64,000 nt of DNA from Singulisphaera sp. GTDB lineage: Bacteria > Planctomycetota > Planctomycetia > Isosphaerales > Isosphaeraceae. The DNA lies in the NCBI GenBank assembly GCA_027451445.1, contig DAIDJG010000361.1, positions 62,001 to 126,000 of the forward strand, written 5' to 3'. Position numbers and translations under genes: made by a program. Numbering within the stretch: the stretch's first letter is position 1; each line of letters begins with the position of its first letter. Below are positions 24,936 through 33,194 of this stretch, piece after piece. Below the pieces are notes generated by a model. That model worked only from the letters and a program-made list of their open reading frames with translations. It did not search any database and was not told the origin of the DNA.

Positions 24936-27002
24936 ATGACCTTGACCTATCACATCACTGATATCCGCAACATTGCCCTGGCTGGACATGGGGCGTCGGG
25001 TAAGACCAGTCTTGCCGACGCCCTACTCTTCGCCGCCGGCGCCACGGATCGGCGCGGCTCCGTGGACGACGGAACGAGCGTCTCCGACGTGGAAGACGAA
25101 GAAAAAAAACGTCACTTCACCATCGACTGCCACCTGCTCCACTGCGAGTGGGCCGGCAAGCAGATCCACCTCATCGACTCGCCTGGCTACCCCGACTTCA
25201 TCGGCAATGCCCTCAGCGCACTGGCCGCGGTTGAGAACGTGGTCGTGACCGTGAATGCCCCCTCCGGCATCGAGGTCAACACGCGCAAGATTTTCGCCGA
25301 AGCCACCCGACTGAAGCTCGGCCGCATGATCGCCATCACCAAGATGGACGCCGAAAACGTCGAATACTTGAAGGTCCTGGAGCGAATCCGCGAGACATTC
25401 GGAGCGCAATGCGTTCCCTTCTTCGTGCCGATCGGCCAGGGGCCGTCGTTCTCGGGGATCATCGACGTCCTCAATCCCATCGAGAGCGTTCCCGAACAAT
25501 GTCCGATGCACCCGTCCGAAGCCTACCAGATGGTCGTCGAGCAGATCGTCGAGACCGACGAAGAGCTCATGACCCGTTACCTCGAAGGTGAAACGCTCGC
25601 CGCCACCGAGTTGCACGCCGCCGCCTGCAAGGCGATTGCCGGCGGCCAGCTCGTGCCGGTGATTTGCGTCTCGGCGAAGAAGGACATCGGTGTGAAAGAG
25701 CTGCTCAACTTCCTGGCGGATTGCAGCCTTACGCCGAACGACGTCCATCGACACGGCCACCGGACCGAGGACGACGACATCGACCTCGAACCGCACGAGG
25801 ACGGCGAGCTGATCGCGCAGGTCTTCAAGACGACGAACGACCTGTTCATGGGTAAGCTCAACTATTTGCGCATCTACTCGGGCACGCTCCACCACGACAC
25901 GATGATCATGAACACCCGGACGGGCAAGACGAGCAAGCCCGGTCATCTCTATCGCCTGCAAGGGAAAACGCAGGAAGAGGTCAAAGAGGCGATCGCCGGT
26001 GACATCGTGGCCATCGCGAAATTCGACGACCTCCACATTTCCGACACCGTGACCAACGCAGGCCAGAGCAACGGTGCGAAGCTGGTGCTCGAAGCGATCA
26101 AGTTCCCCATGCCGATGGTCCCTCGAGCCGTCGAGCCGAAGACCCGCGAGGACGAGCCGCGCATCTCGGTCGGCCTGACCAAGATCGCCGACGAAGACCC
26201 GACGTTCACCTTCAAACGCGACATGCAGACGCATGAGCTGGTGATCTCGGGCATGAGCGAGCTGCACCTCGACGTGATCCAGAACCGGCTGAAACAGCGC
26301 TACAAGCTCGACGTGAACACCCACGTGCCGCACGTCCCGTATCTCGAAACCATCACGGGTAACGCGGAAGCCCATCACCGGCACAAGAAGCAGACCGGCG
26401 GGCGCGGGCAGTTCGCGGACGTGAACCTGCGCGTCCGGCCCAGGGAGCGCGGGGCGGGGTTCAACTTTGTGGACGCGATCAAAGGCGGCGTCATTCCGGG
26501 CCAGTACATCCCGGCCGTCGAGAAGGGCGTACGCGAGGTGCTCGAAAAGGGCATCATCTCGGGCAACCACGTGGTCGACGTCGAGGCCGAGGTTTTCTTC
26601 GGCGGCTATCACCCGGTCGATAGTTCTGAGCAGGCGTTCAAGACGGCGTCGGCGAACGCGTTTCGGAAGGCATTCATGGACGCCCGGCCGGTGCTTTTGG
26701 AGCCGATCGTGACGATCGAGGTCATGGTGCCCCAGGAGAAGTTCGGCGATATCTCGGCCGACCTGTCCACACGCCGGGGTCACATCACCGGCATGGAAGC
26801 CCAGCCGGGCGGTCAACAAATGATCCAGGCGGTCGTTCCGCTGAGCGAGGTGCTCCGCTATGCGACCGACCTCAAGAGCATGACCGGCGGTCAGGGTTCG
26901 TTCACGATGGAGTTCAAGTCGTACGAGCCCGTCCCGCCCAACATCCAGCAGCAGATCGTCGACCGCTGGCAGAAGAGCCGGACGGGGGTCGAGGAGGAGT
27001 GA
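24936..27002 (+). CDS. Elongation factor G-like protein (EF-G paralogue)
   Basis: This 688-residue translational GTPase has all five EF-G domains. The P-loop is GHGASGKTS rather than the GHIDAGKT form of canonical EF-G. Switch II reads DSPGYPDF, so the catalytic His of DTPGHVDF is Tyr85 here. G4 is ITKMD and G5 lies near CVSAKKD. The domain IV segment GGRGQFADVNLRV and the C-terminal TGGQGSFTMEF are conserved. These differences match the FusA2-type subfamily rather than the housekeeping factor, which should be encoded elsewhere. In known FusA2-like proteins GTPase activity or ribosome use differs from EF-G. The start ATG at 24936 has GGGGGACG upstream. A terminator-like hairpin follows. Confidence 0.9.
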   Translation: MTLTYHITDIRNIALAGHGASGKTSLADALLFAAGATDRRGSVDDGTSVSDVEDEEKKRHFTIDCHLLHCEWAGKQIHLIDSPGYPDFIGNALSALAAVENVVVTVNAPSGIEVNTRKIFAEATRLKLGRMIAITKMDAENVEYLKVLERIRETFGAQCVPFFVPIGQGPSFSGIIDVLNPIESVPEQCPMHPSEAYQMVVEQIVETDEELMTRYLEGETLAATELHAAACKAIAGGQLVPVICVSAKKDIGVKELLNFLADCSLTPNDVHRHGHRTEDDDIDLEPHEDGELIAQVFKTTNDLFMGKLNYLRIYSGTLHHDTMIMNTRTGKTSKPGHLYRLQGKTQEEVKEAIAGDIVAIAKFDDLHISDTVTNAGQSNGAKLVLEAIKFPMPMVPRAVEPKTREDEPRISVGLTKIADEDPTFTFKRDMQTHELVISGMSELHLDVIQNRLKQRYKLDVNTHVPHVPYLETITGNAEAHHRHKKQTGGRGQFADVNLRVRPRERGAGFNFVDAIKGGVIPGQYIPAVEKGVREVLEKGIISGNHVVDVEAEVFFGGYHPVDSSEQAFKTASANAFRKAFMDARPVLLEPIVTIEVMVPQEKFGDISADLSTRRGHITGMEAQPGGQQMIQAVVPLSEVLRYATDLKSMTGGQGSFTMEFKSYEPVPPNIQQQIVDRWQKSRTGVEEE

Positions 27003-27025
27003 GCGATTTGCGAGTCGAGTGATGC

Positions 27026-27062
27026 AGAGGGGCGAGAGGCGCGTCGGCGCTCTCGCCTCTTT
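27026..27062 (+). terminator. Terminator-like hairpin after the EF-G paralogue
   Basis: GAGGGGCGAGAGGCGC and GCGCTCTCGCCTC form a bulged GC-rich stem around a short loop, followed by TTTCTC. It begins about 24 bp after the EF-G stop codon. Confidence 0.6.
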
Positions 27063-27090
27063 CTCAGCGCATGGCGACGTCGCTCGCGTT

Positions 27091-27552
27091 CTACCGATAG
27101 AAGCCGCCGTAAAACCCGCCGCCGTAGCCAAACCCGTACCCGTAAAACGGATAGTAAGGGCGCGCGTAGCTATTGATATTCTGTTGAATCGAGTTCGCCT
27201 TCAACGCGCCAAGCTGCTGGGCAGTGATTTGATCCTGGACTGTGGGAATGCCAATCCCTCCGGAAAAGGTAGGAGGCCGCGCGGGGACGCTATAGAGATC
27301 GTGCTGGTGGACGTTCCCGGGAGGAGTGTACTCCAGGTACCTGCCCACGCCGGTCGGGTTCCGGAAGCCGGCGCGACGCGAATCGTTGCGATCCGCAGCC
27401 GGTGTCTGCTGCTGGGGCTGGTTGCGCACGCCGGCAGGATTCGCGCGTCGCGCGGGAGCGTTCCCCGCGGGCGCCTGGGCTTTGGCACTCGGCATGAGGA
27501 TACTCAGCAGAATCCAGGCAAAGATGCCTGGCCCTCGAACGGTGCGTTTCAT
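27091..27552 (-). CDS. Small secreted Tyr/Gly-rich hypothetical protein
   Basis: This 153-residue protein starts at the ATG at 27552 with a clear signal peptide (GIFAWILLSILMPSAKA, cleavage before QAPAG). The mature part is rich in Ala, Asn, Pro and Gln, followed by a short conserved-looking segment NPTGVGRYLEYTPP and a tail of Tyr, Phe and Gly (YGFGYGGGFYGGFYR). No catalytic motif is visible. The Tyr/Gly-rich tail suggests an extracellular or cell-wall structural role, which is inference. It converges with the EF-G gene and is divergent from the prepilin peptidase. Confidence 0.7.
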   Translation of the reverse strand: MKRTVRGPGIFAWILLSILMPSAKAQAPAGNAPARRANPAGVRNQPQQQTPAADRNDSRRAGFRNPTGVGRYLEYTPPGNVHQHDLYSVPARPPTFSGGIGIPTVQDQITAQQLGALKANSIQQNINSYARPYYPFYGYGFGYGGGFYGGFYR

Positions 27553-27820
27553 GAGGAGCCTCGAGCAACGACGGTGCACCGGCAATTGGGGGGAAAGGCG
27601 GCATTGCCTCCTTTATAAATTCTAAGGTATCCAGACATCGAAGCCAATGAGATCTATCCTATTTTTGGCAAACTTCCAGTCGAGACACCGGTGCAATCAA
27701 TTCCTCTACCTCAACGACTGCGCTTCGGGAGGTGGTGCGTCGAGGGCGTTGACAGGGGTATAATCCGGGGGCACGCTTACCATCCCGGCGGTCAACGGAT
27801 CCAAGGCGGAGATTCTCCCG

Positions 27821-28750
27821 GTGCTCACCTGGCCGATCCATCTCATCCTGATGGTGTTTTTGTTCGCACTTGGCGCGGTGGTGGGAAGTTTTTTGAACGT
27901 ATGTATCTATCGAATTCCCTGGCAGAAGAGCGTGATTTGGCCGGGATCGCATTGCCCGAAGTGCTGGCAGGCGATTGCCCCGCAGGACAATATCCCCATT
28001 GTGAGTTGGCTTGCCCTGCGCGGAGAGTGCCGGCAATGCGGCACCCCGATTGCATTTCGATACCCATTCGTCGAGATGCTGGTCGGGTTGTTGTTTCTCG
28101 GTGTCTACGTGGTTGACGTGCTCTACGAGAAGCAGATTCCCTGGGGTGCCTTGCCGCTGAAGTATCCGCTGGAGGTTGTCTACCACCTGACGCTGATTGC
28201 GCTTCTCGTGGCGGCGACGTTTATCGATTATGACCTCTGGATTATCCCTGACGAGATCACGGTCACTGGAATGGTCATCGGCCTCGGGTTAGGGACGGTT
28301 TTTCCGGATATTCGGCCCGAACCGTCGATGGCAACGACCCACGCGGGCGGATTTTGGATTGGCCTGACTGGACTGCTGGTGGGCGGCGGGATCACCTGGG
28401 GTGTGCGGCTGCTTGGCTCCCTGCTCTTCCGGAAAGAGGCCATGGGGTTCGGCGACGTGACCCTCATGGCGATGATCGGAGTGTTTCTGGGTTGGCAGGC
28501 TGCGGTGATGACATTCTTCCTCGGGGCGTTTGTCGGGTTGGGGCATGCGCTCTGGAAACTGGTCAAACTTGCGGGTAAAAAAATCCGCCGCGTTCAAGTT
28601 CATACCGTCGACCACGAATTACCTTATGGCCCCTACTTGAGCATGGCCGCGGGCATTCTGCTCTTCTCCTGGCGCTGGCTTTGGGCGGGCTGGGCGAAAG
28701 ACTACTTCGGCCAGCTCAAGATGGTGTTCTGGTTCCTGTTGGGACAGTGA
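27821..28750 (+). CDS. Prepilin peptidase (A24 family)
   Basis: This 309-residue inner-membrane aspartic protease should cleave, and possibly N-methylate, type IV prepilin or pseudopilin leaders. After the first helix (GAVVGSFLNVCIYRIP) there is a zinc-binding pair CPKC and CRQC. Catalytic Asp residues lie in FIDYDLWIIPDEIT (about residue 140) and MGFGDVTLMAMIG (about 210). Eight or so hydrophobic helices are present. The start is a GTG at 27821 with GGAG upstream; an in-frame ATG at 27851 would remove the first residues of helix 1. The pilin targets are not in this window. The next gene encodes a small two-helix membrane protein. Confidence 0.92.
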   Translation: MLTWPIHLILMVFLFALGAVVGSFLNVCIYRIPWQKSVIWPGSHCPKCWQAIAPQDNIPIVSWLALRGECRQCGTPIAFRYPFVEMLVGLLFLGVYVVDVLYEKQIPWGALPLKYPLEVVYHLTLIALLVAATFIDYDLWIIPDEITVTGMVIGLGLGTVFPDIRPEPSMATTHAGGFWIGLTGLLVGGGITWGVRLLGSLLFRKEAMGFGDVTLMAMIGVFLGWQAAVMTFFLGAFVGLGHALWKLVKLAGKKIRRVQVHTVDHELPYGPYLSMAAGILLFSWRWLWAGWAKDYFGQLKMVFWFLLGQ

Positions 28751-28832
28751 GCACTCCGCGGCCCGGCACGTCGACCTCTCTCCCAAGGTCCTGGTGCCGA
28801 TGTTTCAACCCATTGTGGGGGAAGGAGTTCCC

Positions 28833-29201
28833 ATGGCTTCCCCATACAAGCGCCGACGCCCCTCGTTGCTGCGCAACCTGTGGGTGTATCGCAAGCTCGT
28901 CATCCTGGCGATGGTCCTCGGTCTGATGCTCTGGTTCGTCTGGGCGAACAACACCCAGGTGACCGTTCTGTTTCCTTTTGGGCTGGGTAAGTTCGCGAGC
29001 TCGGTTGGTCTCGTGAGTTTGCTCAGTGCGATCTTCGGGGCCGCGGTGAGCGCCCTCGCGACGGCGGTCCTGGTGACGTTGCGCCGGCGTCCGGCCTGGA
29101 AAGCCGAGGACAACGAGCCTGGACCTCTCCCGGACGATCGACCCCCTCCCGATTATGCCGCCAAGACGGAAGACGGGTTCAAAGAGTCGGGTTGGTCCTG
29201 A
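28833..29201 (+). CDS. LapA-like (DUF1049) small membrane protein
   Basis: This 122-residue protein has a basic N-terminus, two transmembrane helices (about residues 22-40 and 55-80) and a Pro/Asp-rich cytoplasmic tail. The segment WANNTQVTVLFPFG between the helices matches the pattern of LapA/DUF1049 domains, which are linked to lipopolysaccharide assembly in proteobacteria. GGAAGG precedes the ATG at 28833. It lies 82 bp after the prepilin peptidase gene and may be co-transcribed with it. Its role in planctomycetes is unknown. Confidence 0.65.
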   Translation: MASPYKRRRPSLLRNLWVYRKLVILAMVLGLMLWFVWANNTQVTVLFPFGLGKFASSVGLVSLLSAIFGAAVSALATAVLVTLRRRPAWKAEDNEPGPLPDDRPPPDYAAKTEDGFKESGWS

Positions 29202-29329
29202 TATACGCACCCAGCGGCCGAATTTCGGGGCGGAAGTGTCGGCCCAGGGACTGCGCATGAGGAATAATAGGGGGTGGCGGTGCCAATCGGATCGCCGACG
29301 ATTACGTGCTTCGCCAGGGTTTCTCGACG

Positions 29330-29848
29330 ATGACCCTCGTCCGTGTCTTCCGTTCCCGGTTCGTTTTCATGACCGCGAGCAGCCTCGCGCTGTTCAGCGG
29401 TTGCGTGGGTCAGAACTCGCTCCTGACCTCGCGCACGACCGTGGGAAGTCTGCGCACGAGCGTCAGCCACCTCTCTTATGAGAACGAGCAACTGCGCCGG
29501 CAAATGGCGGATCTGAAGGCAGAAAATCGCGGCCTGGAAGATCGGCTGGTCCAAGAAGAAGCGCACAACGGTGATCTCGCCGCGCGGCTCGACGATGCTC
29601 GGCACGCCTTGCGTAGCCAGGGTTTAGACGACTTCAGCGGGTCCGGCTCTGAATCGTCGAGTACCCCGAGAACGACTCCGGCCCGGTCGACGAAAAAGCG
29701 GAAGGTCCCGTACGCGCAGATTCCGGGAGGGATCGAGGCGGCTCCCGCCGATGATTCCGACGCGCCCGGACCGCAGAGCCGCAGAGATGATGACTACTGG
29801 GTTCCCGTGGCGCGCGTGCCGTCGCTTTCCACAGATCGAGTGCGTTAA
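29330..29848 (+). CDS. Hypothetical coiled-coil lipoprotein
   Basis: This 172-residue protein begins with a basic n-region and a hydrophobic stretch ending in the lipobox-like LFSGC, so it is probably lipid-anchored. Residues about 40-95 form a heptad-rich coiled coil (ENEQLRRQMADLKAENRGLE). A Ser/Thr/Pro-rich linker with a KKRK cluster and an acidic tail follow. No domain is recognised. The start ATG at 29330 is chosen to keep a normal signal length. It may belong to the preceding small-membrane-protein unit. A strong hairpin follows the stop codon. Confidence 0.65.
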   Translation: MTLVRVFRSRFVFMTASSLALFSGCVGQNSLLTSRTTVGSLRTSVSHLSYENEQLRRQMADLKAENRGLEDRLVQEEAHNGDLAARLDDARHALRSQGLDDFSGSGSESSSTPRTTPARSTKKRKVPYAQIPGGIEAAPADDSDAPGPQSRRDDDYWVPVARVPSLSTDRVR

Positions 29849-29867
29849 CGGGGATTACAAAGCGGCA

Positions 29868-29908
29868 CGCGATTCTTCTCCGCCATTGTGCCGGAGAGAA
29901 GAATCGCG
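29868..29908. terminator. Bidirectional terminator-like hairpin
   Basis: The arms CGCGATTCTTCTC (29868-29880) and GAGAAGAATCGCG (29896-29908) pair perfectly over 13 bp with a 15-nt loop. It lies between two convergent genes. There is no long T-tract, so intrinsic termination is not certain. Confidence 0.55.
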
Positions 29909-29937
29909 CGATTTCGAACCGGAGAAGCCGGCGCCGT

Positions 29938-31203
29938 TCACTTTCCCTTCTGGTTGAGCGCGAGCGAAGGATCAACCTGTGCCTTGATCGCTTCGAGATC
30001 CGTCAGGTACGTCGCCGGAACGAGCATCTTGTCGACGCCGTATTTGCGAGCGGGATGGTCCTTCGTGGCGTGTCGGTCGAGAATGTCGGTGCCGAGGCGG
30101 ACGAGGTATTGCCGCAGTTCGACCGCCTTCGCGTCCTGAGGCGACTGGAAGGCCCCAATCATGACTCGGCTCGACTGGCGGTCATGATAGACATAGATCG
30201 GCTGGCCGGTCCGCTGGATCTCCGGAGTCTTGGCGAGGTTCTCCGCGAGTCTTTCCGCGTCGTCGTGGGCCGTTGCGAGCGGGCTCCGCTTGAGGATGTC
30301 GAGACCCATGACGCGGGCGTCATCCACGCGAAATGTTGACCGTCCGCCGAACTGCGCGACCTCCAAGGAGTACCGTCCCGGACAGTTGAAGACGCTGTGT
30401 GGTCCTTCGTTCATCCTCAGGATGAACGTGTCGCGGTGACCCGGGAACAACTGCTGTGCGGGGACGAAGGGGTTGACTGTCTGCGTCGCGGTCTTGAGAC
30501 CGACGCGCCAGTTGAACATCTCGGGCATTTCCTTCAGGCATTTTGGCGTAATTTTCTTGACGCGGTGGAGGAGCTCTCGCGCGTCGGCCATGGTCTTTTC
30601 GTTGCCGACCAGAACCGCGGACTCATCATACGAACGCACGCGTTCCGGATCCGCCAGATGCGGCCTCGCGAGGTCCGTGGGTGCGGTGGGCGGAACGTTG
30701 CGGATATTGCTGTGGTGCGGGAAGTCGCGGAGCCGCAGGATGTACGCGGGCAGGCCGTAATCCCGGCGCAGTTCCTGGACCAACATCAGGGCATACCGTT
30801 CAGCCTCGGGTCCCCGAAAAGTCTTGGCGGTGACGAGGAAGGGGCCTACGTCCTTGGTGAGCAAGTAGGGCTCAATGGGGTCGTCCGGCAGATTCGTGGG
30901 CGCGGCGGTGAGCTGGTCGGGTGGCGTGGGCGTGGGCAGGGTCGTCGAGGCGGGAAACACTTTCGGATCGCGGGGTGGGGTGTTCGCGTTGCCACCCGAA
31001 GGGGGAGCAAACGGCGACGGAGCGCCCGGGTTGGCCGGTGTGGCCGTGTTTGAACCCGTCGCAGCCGGCGGGTTCGACGATCCGCGGAACCGTGAGAAGA
31101 GCCCGCCGCCACCGGACGCGGGGGCCTGGGCGAAGACCCACTCCGCGGCCAACGATGACGTCCCGGCGAGTGCCAAGGCCAACGCGGCATGCTTTGCGTT
31201 CAT
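29938..31203 (-). CDS. Secreted hypothetical protein, SPOR-like region
   Basis: This 421-residue protein starts at the ATG at 31203 with a signal peptide ending EWVFAQA. A low-complexity linker rich in Pro, Asn, Thr and Ala (about residues 28-100) precedes a folded region beginning VGPFLVTAKTFRGPEA, whose pattern of ALMLVQELRRDYGLPAYIL recalls a SPOR-like fold. A second similar unit occurs near YVYHDRQSSRVMIGAFQSPQ. That suggests two SPOR-like repeats and so possible binding to peptidoglycan, which is inference. I do not recognise a named family. It converges on the coiled-coil lipoprotein gene. Confidence 0.72.
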   Translation of the reverse strand: MNAKHAALALALAGTSSLAAEWVFAQAPASGGGGLFSRFRGSSNPPAATGSNTATPANPGAPSPFAPPSGGNANTPPRDPKVFPASTTLPTPTPPDQLTAAPTNLPDDPIEPYLLTKDVGPFLVTAKTFRGPEAERYALMLVQELRRDYGLPAYILRLRDFPHHSNIRNVPPTAPTDLARPHLADPERVRSYDESAVLVGNEKTMADARELLHRVKKITPKCLKEMPEMFNWRVGLKTATQTVNPFVPAQQLFPGHRDTFILRMNEGPHSVFNCPGRYSLEVAQFGGRSTFRVDDARVMGLDILKRSPLATAHDDAERLAENLAKTPEIQRTGQPIYVYHDRQSSRVMIGAFQSPQDAKAVELRQYLVRLGTDILDRHATKDHPARKYGVDKMLVPATYLTDLEAIKAQVDPSLALNQKGK

Positions 31204-31451
31204 CAGAGCGATCCCCCCATCCTTGTCGGGTTCGCGAATGGACCTGTGAGATTCCGCAGGCGCAAAAGCGCCCTCCGGCGCGGCCCGAGCCGCGTGTACG
31301 AGTTCTCCCCAGCAGACAGGGACGAGGTGTGCGACGTCATGGGTCGGAGAGATGTGGGCGGGACTTTAGCAAAACTCGATCGACCTGGCCAGACGAATTT
31401 CGCGAGGTGATCTCGTCGCCTCGTCATTGGGGACCGCCGCGACAATCGGAC

Positions 31452-32159
31452 TCAAAGCCAGTGGTCCCCAAGAGTTGCGCGCTGCAAGTTGGTCAGCTCG
31501 GTGATCCCGGCATCAGCCAGGTCGAGAAGTGTATCGAGCTGGGCCCGCGAAAACGTGCCCCCCTCACCCGTCCCTTGCACTTCAACAAAGCCGCCGCGCC
31601 CGAGCCGGACCACGTTGAAGTCAACCTTGGCCGTCGAGTCTTCCACGTAGTCAAGGTCGAGCACCGGCAAGTCGTCGACGAGTCCGACGCTGATCGCCGC
31701 CACGCTGTCGCGCAGAATCGTGCGTGCCGCGCTCCCGAGCTTGTTGTGCAGCGCGTCCGCAACAGCGACGAACGCGGCGGTGATCGCAGCCGTGCGCGTA
31801 CCACCATCCGCCTCGATCACGTCGGCGTCCACGTGGACCGTCCAGGGGCCGAGTGCCTTGGTGTCGATGACCGCACGCAGGCTTCGTCCGATCAGCCGTT
31901 GGATCTCTGTGGCCCGCCCGTCCGGCCCGCGCGACTTTCGCGTGGGGGTACTCCCCGGGAGCATCGCGTACTCCGCGGTCAGCCAGCCGACTCCCTTCCC
32001 CTCCAGGAACGGCGGGACCTTGTCAGACATGTGGGCGGTCACCAATACCGTCGTTCCGCCCGCACGGTAGAGGACGCTCCCGGCACTGTTCCGGGCGAAA
32101 CCGCGCTCCATCGTGACCGGTCGGGGTTCGTTCGGGGCTCGGCCGTCATGTCGGGGCAT
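31452..32159 (-). CDS. rph: Ribonuclease PH
   Basis: RNase PH (235 residues, close to the usual 238) trims tRNA 3' ends by phosphorolysis. Conserved stretches include MERGFARNSAGSVLYRAGGT at the N-terminus, EYAMLPGSTPTRKSR near 65, GRATEIQRLIGRSLRAV near 85, DADVIEADGGTRTAAIT near 115 and DFNVVRLGRGGFVEVQGTGE near 185. The ATG at 32159 fits the family start. It is the last gene of an argB-argD-argF-rph run on the minus strand, 64 bp after argF. Confidence 0.95.
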   Translation of the reverse strand: MPRHDGRAPNEPRPVTMERGFARNSAGSVLYRAGGTTVLVTAHMSDKVPPFLEGKGVGWLTAEYAMLPGSTPTRKSRGPDGRATEIQRLIGRSLRAVIDTKALGPWTVHVDADVIEADGGTRTAAITAAFVAVADALHNKLGSAARTILRDSVAAISVGLVDDLPVLDLDYVEDSTAKVDFNVVRLGRGGFVEVQGTGEGGTFSRAQLDTLLDLADAGITELTNLQRATLGDHWL

Positions 32160-32223
32160 CGTGAATACCTTTTAGAGAACGCAGACATTGACTTGCTGCC
32201 GCCATCCGTGAACCCGCAGTTTC

Positions 32224-33159
32224 TCACGCGCCACCAGGCAACTGGTCAAGCATCAGCCACATCAGTAACGCCTTCTGAAAGTGCAACCGGTTGGCTGCCT
32301 GGGGCAGGACACGGCTACGGGGGCCGTCGAGGATGTCGGCGGTGACCTCCTCACCGCGGTGGGCGGGAAGGCAATGGAGGAAGATGGCCTCGGGGCCGCT
32401 GGCACTGAGCAGCTCTTCATTCACCTGGAACGGCGCAAACGCAGCGCGGCGGTATTCGGCTTCATCTTCTTGACCCATGCTGGCCCAGACATCCGTGTAG
32501 ACCACCTCCGCCCCTTCCATGGCCTTGAACGGGTCGTGGACGACGGTTAGCGGTACGTCGGGGAAGCGCGCCTCGTAACGAGTGCGGAAGTGCGTCGGGA
32601 ACTCGTAGTCGGGCGGCGCGGCGAGGACGAACTTCGCACCCAGCAACGCCGAGGCGAGCGCCAGTGACCGCGCCACGTTGTTGCCGTCGCCGACGAAGAC
32701 GAGTTTCACGCCCTCCACCCGTCCGAGTGTCTCCTGGATCGTCATCAAATCGGCCAGGGCCTGGCACGGATGGGCGGCGTCGGAGAGCGCATTGACGATC
32801 GGAATCGAGGCATGTCGCGCGAGCTCTTCAATCGTGCTTTGGGCGAACGTGCGCACGGCCAGGGCGTCGACATATTGGCTGATGACGCGGGCGAAGTCGG
32901 CGACGCTTTCGCGCACGCCCATGCCGACGTCCTTCGCGCGGAGGAAGACGGCGGAGCCGCCGAGCTGGGCGATCGCGGTCTCGAAGCTCACGCGGGTACG
33001 CAACGAAGGCTTTTCAAAGAAGAGGCCAAGCGTCCGGCGCGCGAGATGCGGGGGACGGTTTCCTTTGAGGAAGTCCTGCTTGAGCGCCAGGGCTTGCGTG
33101 ATCAGAGCGCGGGCGGTCTCGGGGGAAACGTCGAACAGGTCGATAAAGTGACGGACCAT
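32224..33159 (-). CDS. argF: Ornithine carbamoyltransferase
   Basis: OTCase (311 residues) makes citrulline from ornithine and carbamoyl phosphate. The carbamoyl phosphate motif KPSLRTR, the DAAHPCQALADLMTI segment, the DGNNVARSLALA region and the ornithine-binding FLHCLPAHRGEEV are all present. The ATG at 33159 is preferred to an in-frame TTG at 33198 that overlaps the argD stop. argD lies 35 bp upstream and rph downstream, consistent with an arginine operon. It appears to be the anabolic type, judging from context. Confidence 0.96.
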   Translation of the reverse strand: MVRHFIDLFDVSPETARALITQALALKQDFLKGNRPPHLARRTLGLFFEKPSLRTRVSFETAIAQLGGSAVFLRAKDVGMGVRESVADFARVISQYVDALAVRTFAQSTIEELARHASIPIVNALSDAAHPCQALADLMTIQETLGRVEGVKLVFVGDGNNVARSLALASALLGAKFVLAAPPDYEFPTHFRTRYEARFPDVPLTVVHDPFKAMEGAEVVYTDVWASMGQEDEAEYRRAAFAPFQVNEELLSASGPEAIFLHCLPAHRGEEVTADILDGPRSRVLPQAANRLHFQKALLMWLMLDQLPGGA

Positions 33160-33194
33160 CGGGGATTTCGCTCCTGGCTTCTGCCCGGCCCGGC

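Noticed and set aside
25023-27131. A 702-codon open frame on the minus strand
   Set aside because: It lies antisense to the complete EF-G paralogue and reads as low-complexity Asp/Leu/Arg/His without domains.
27744-27762. TTGACA and TATAAT near the prepilin peptidase gene
   Set aside because: The two hexamers are only about 4 bp apart, so they cannot be one promoter.
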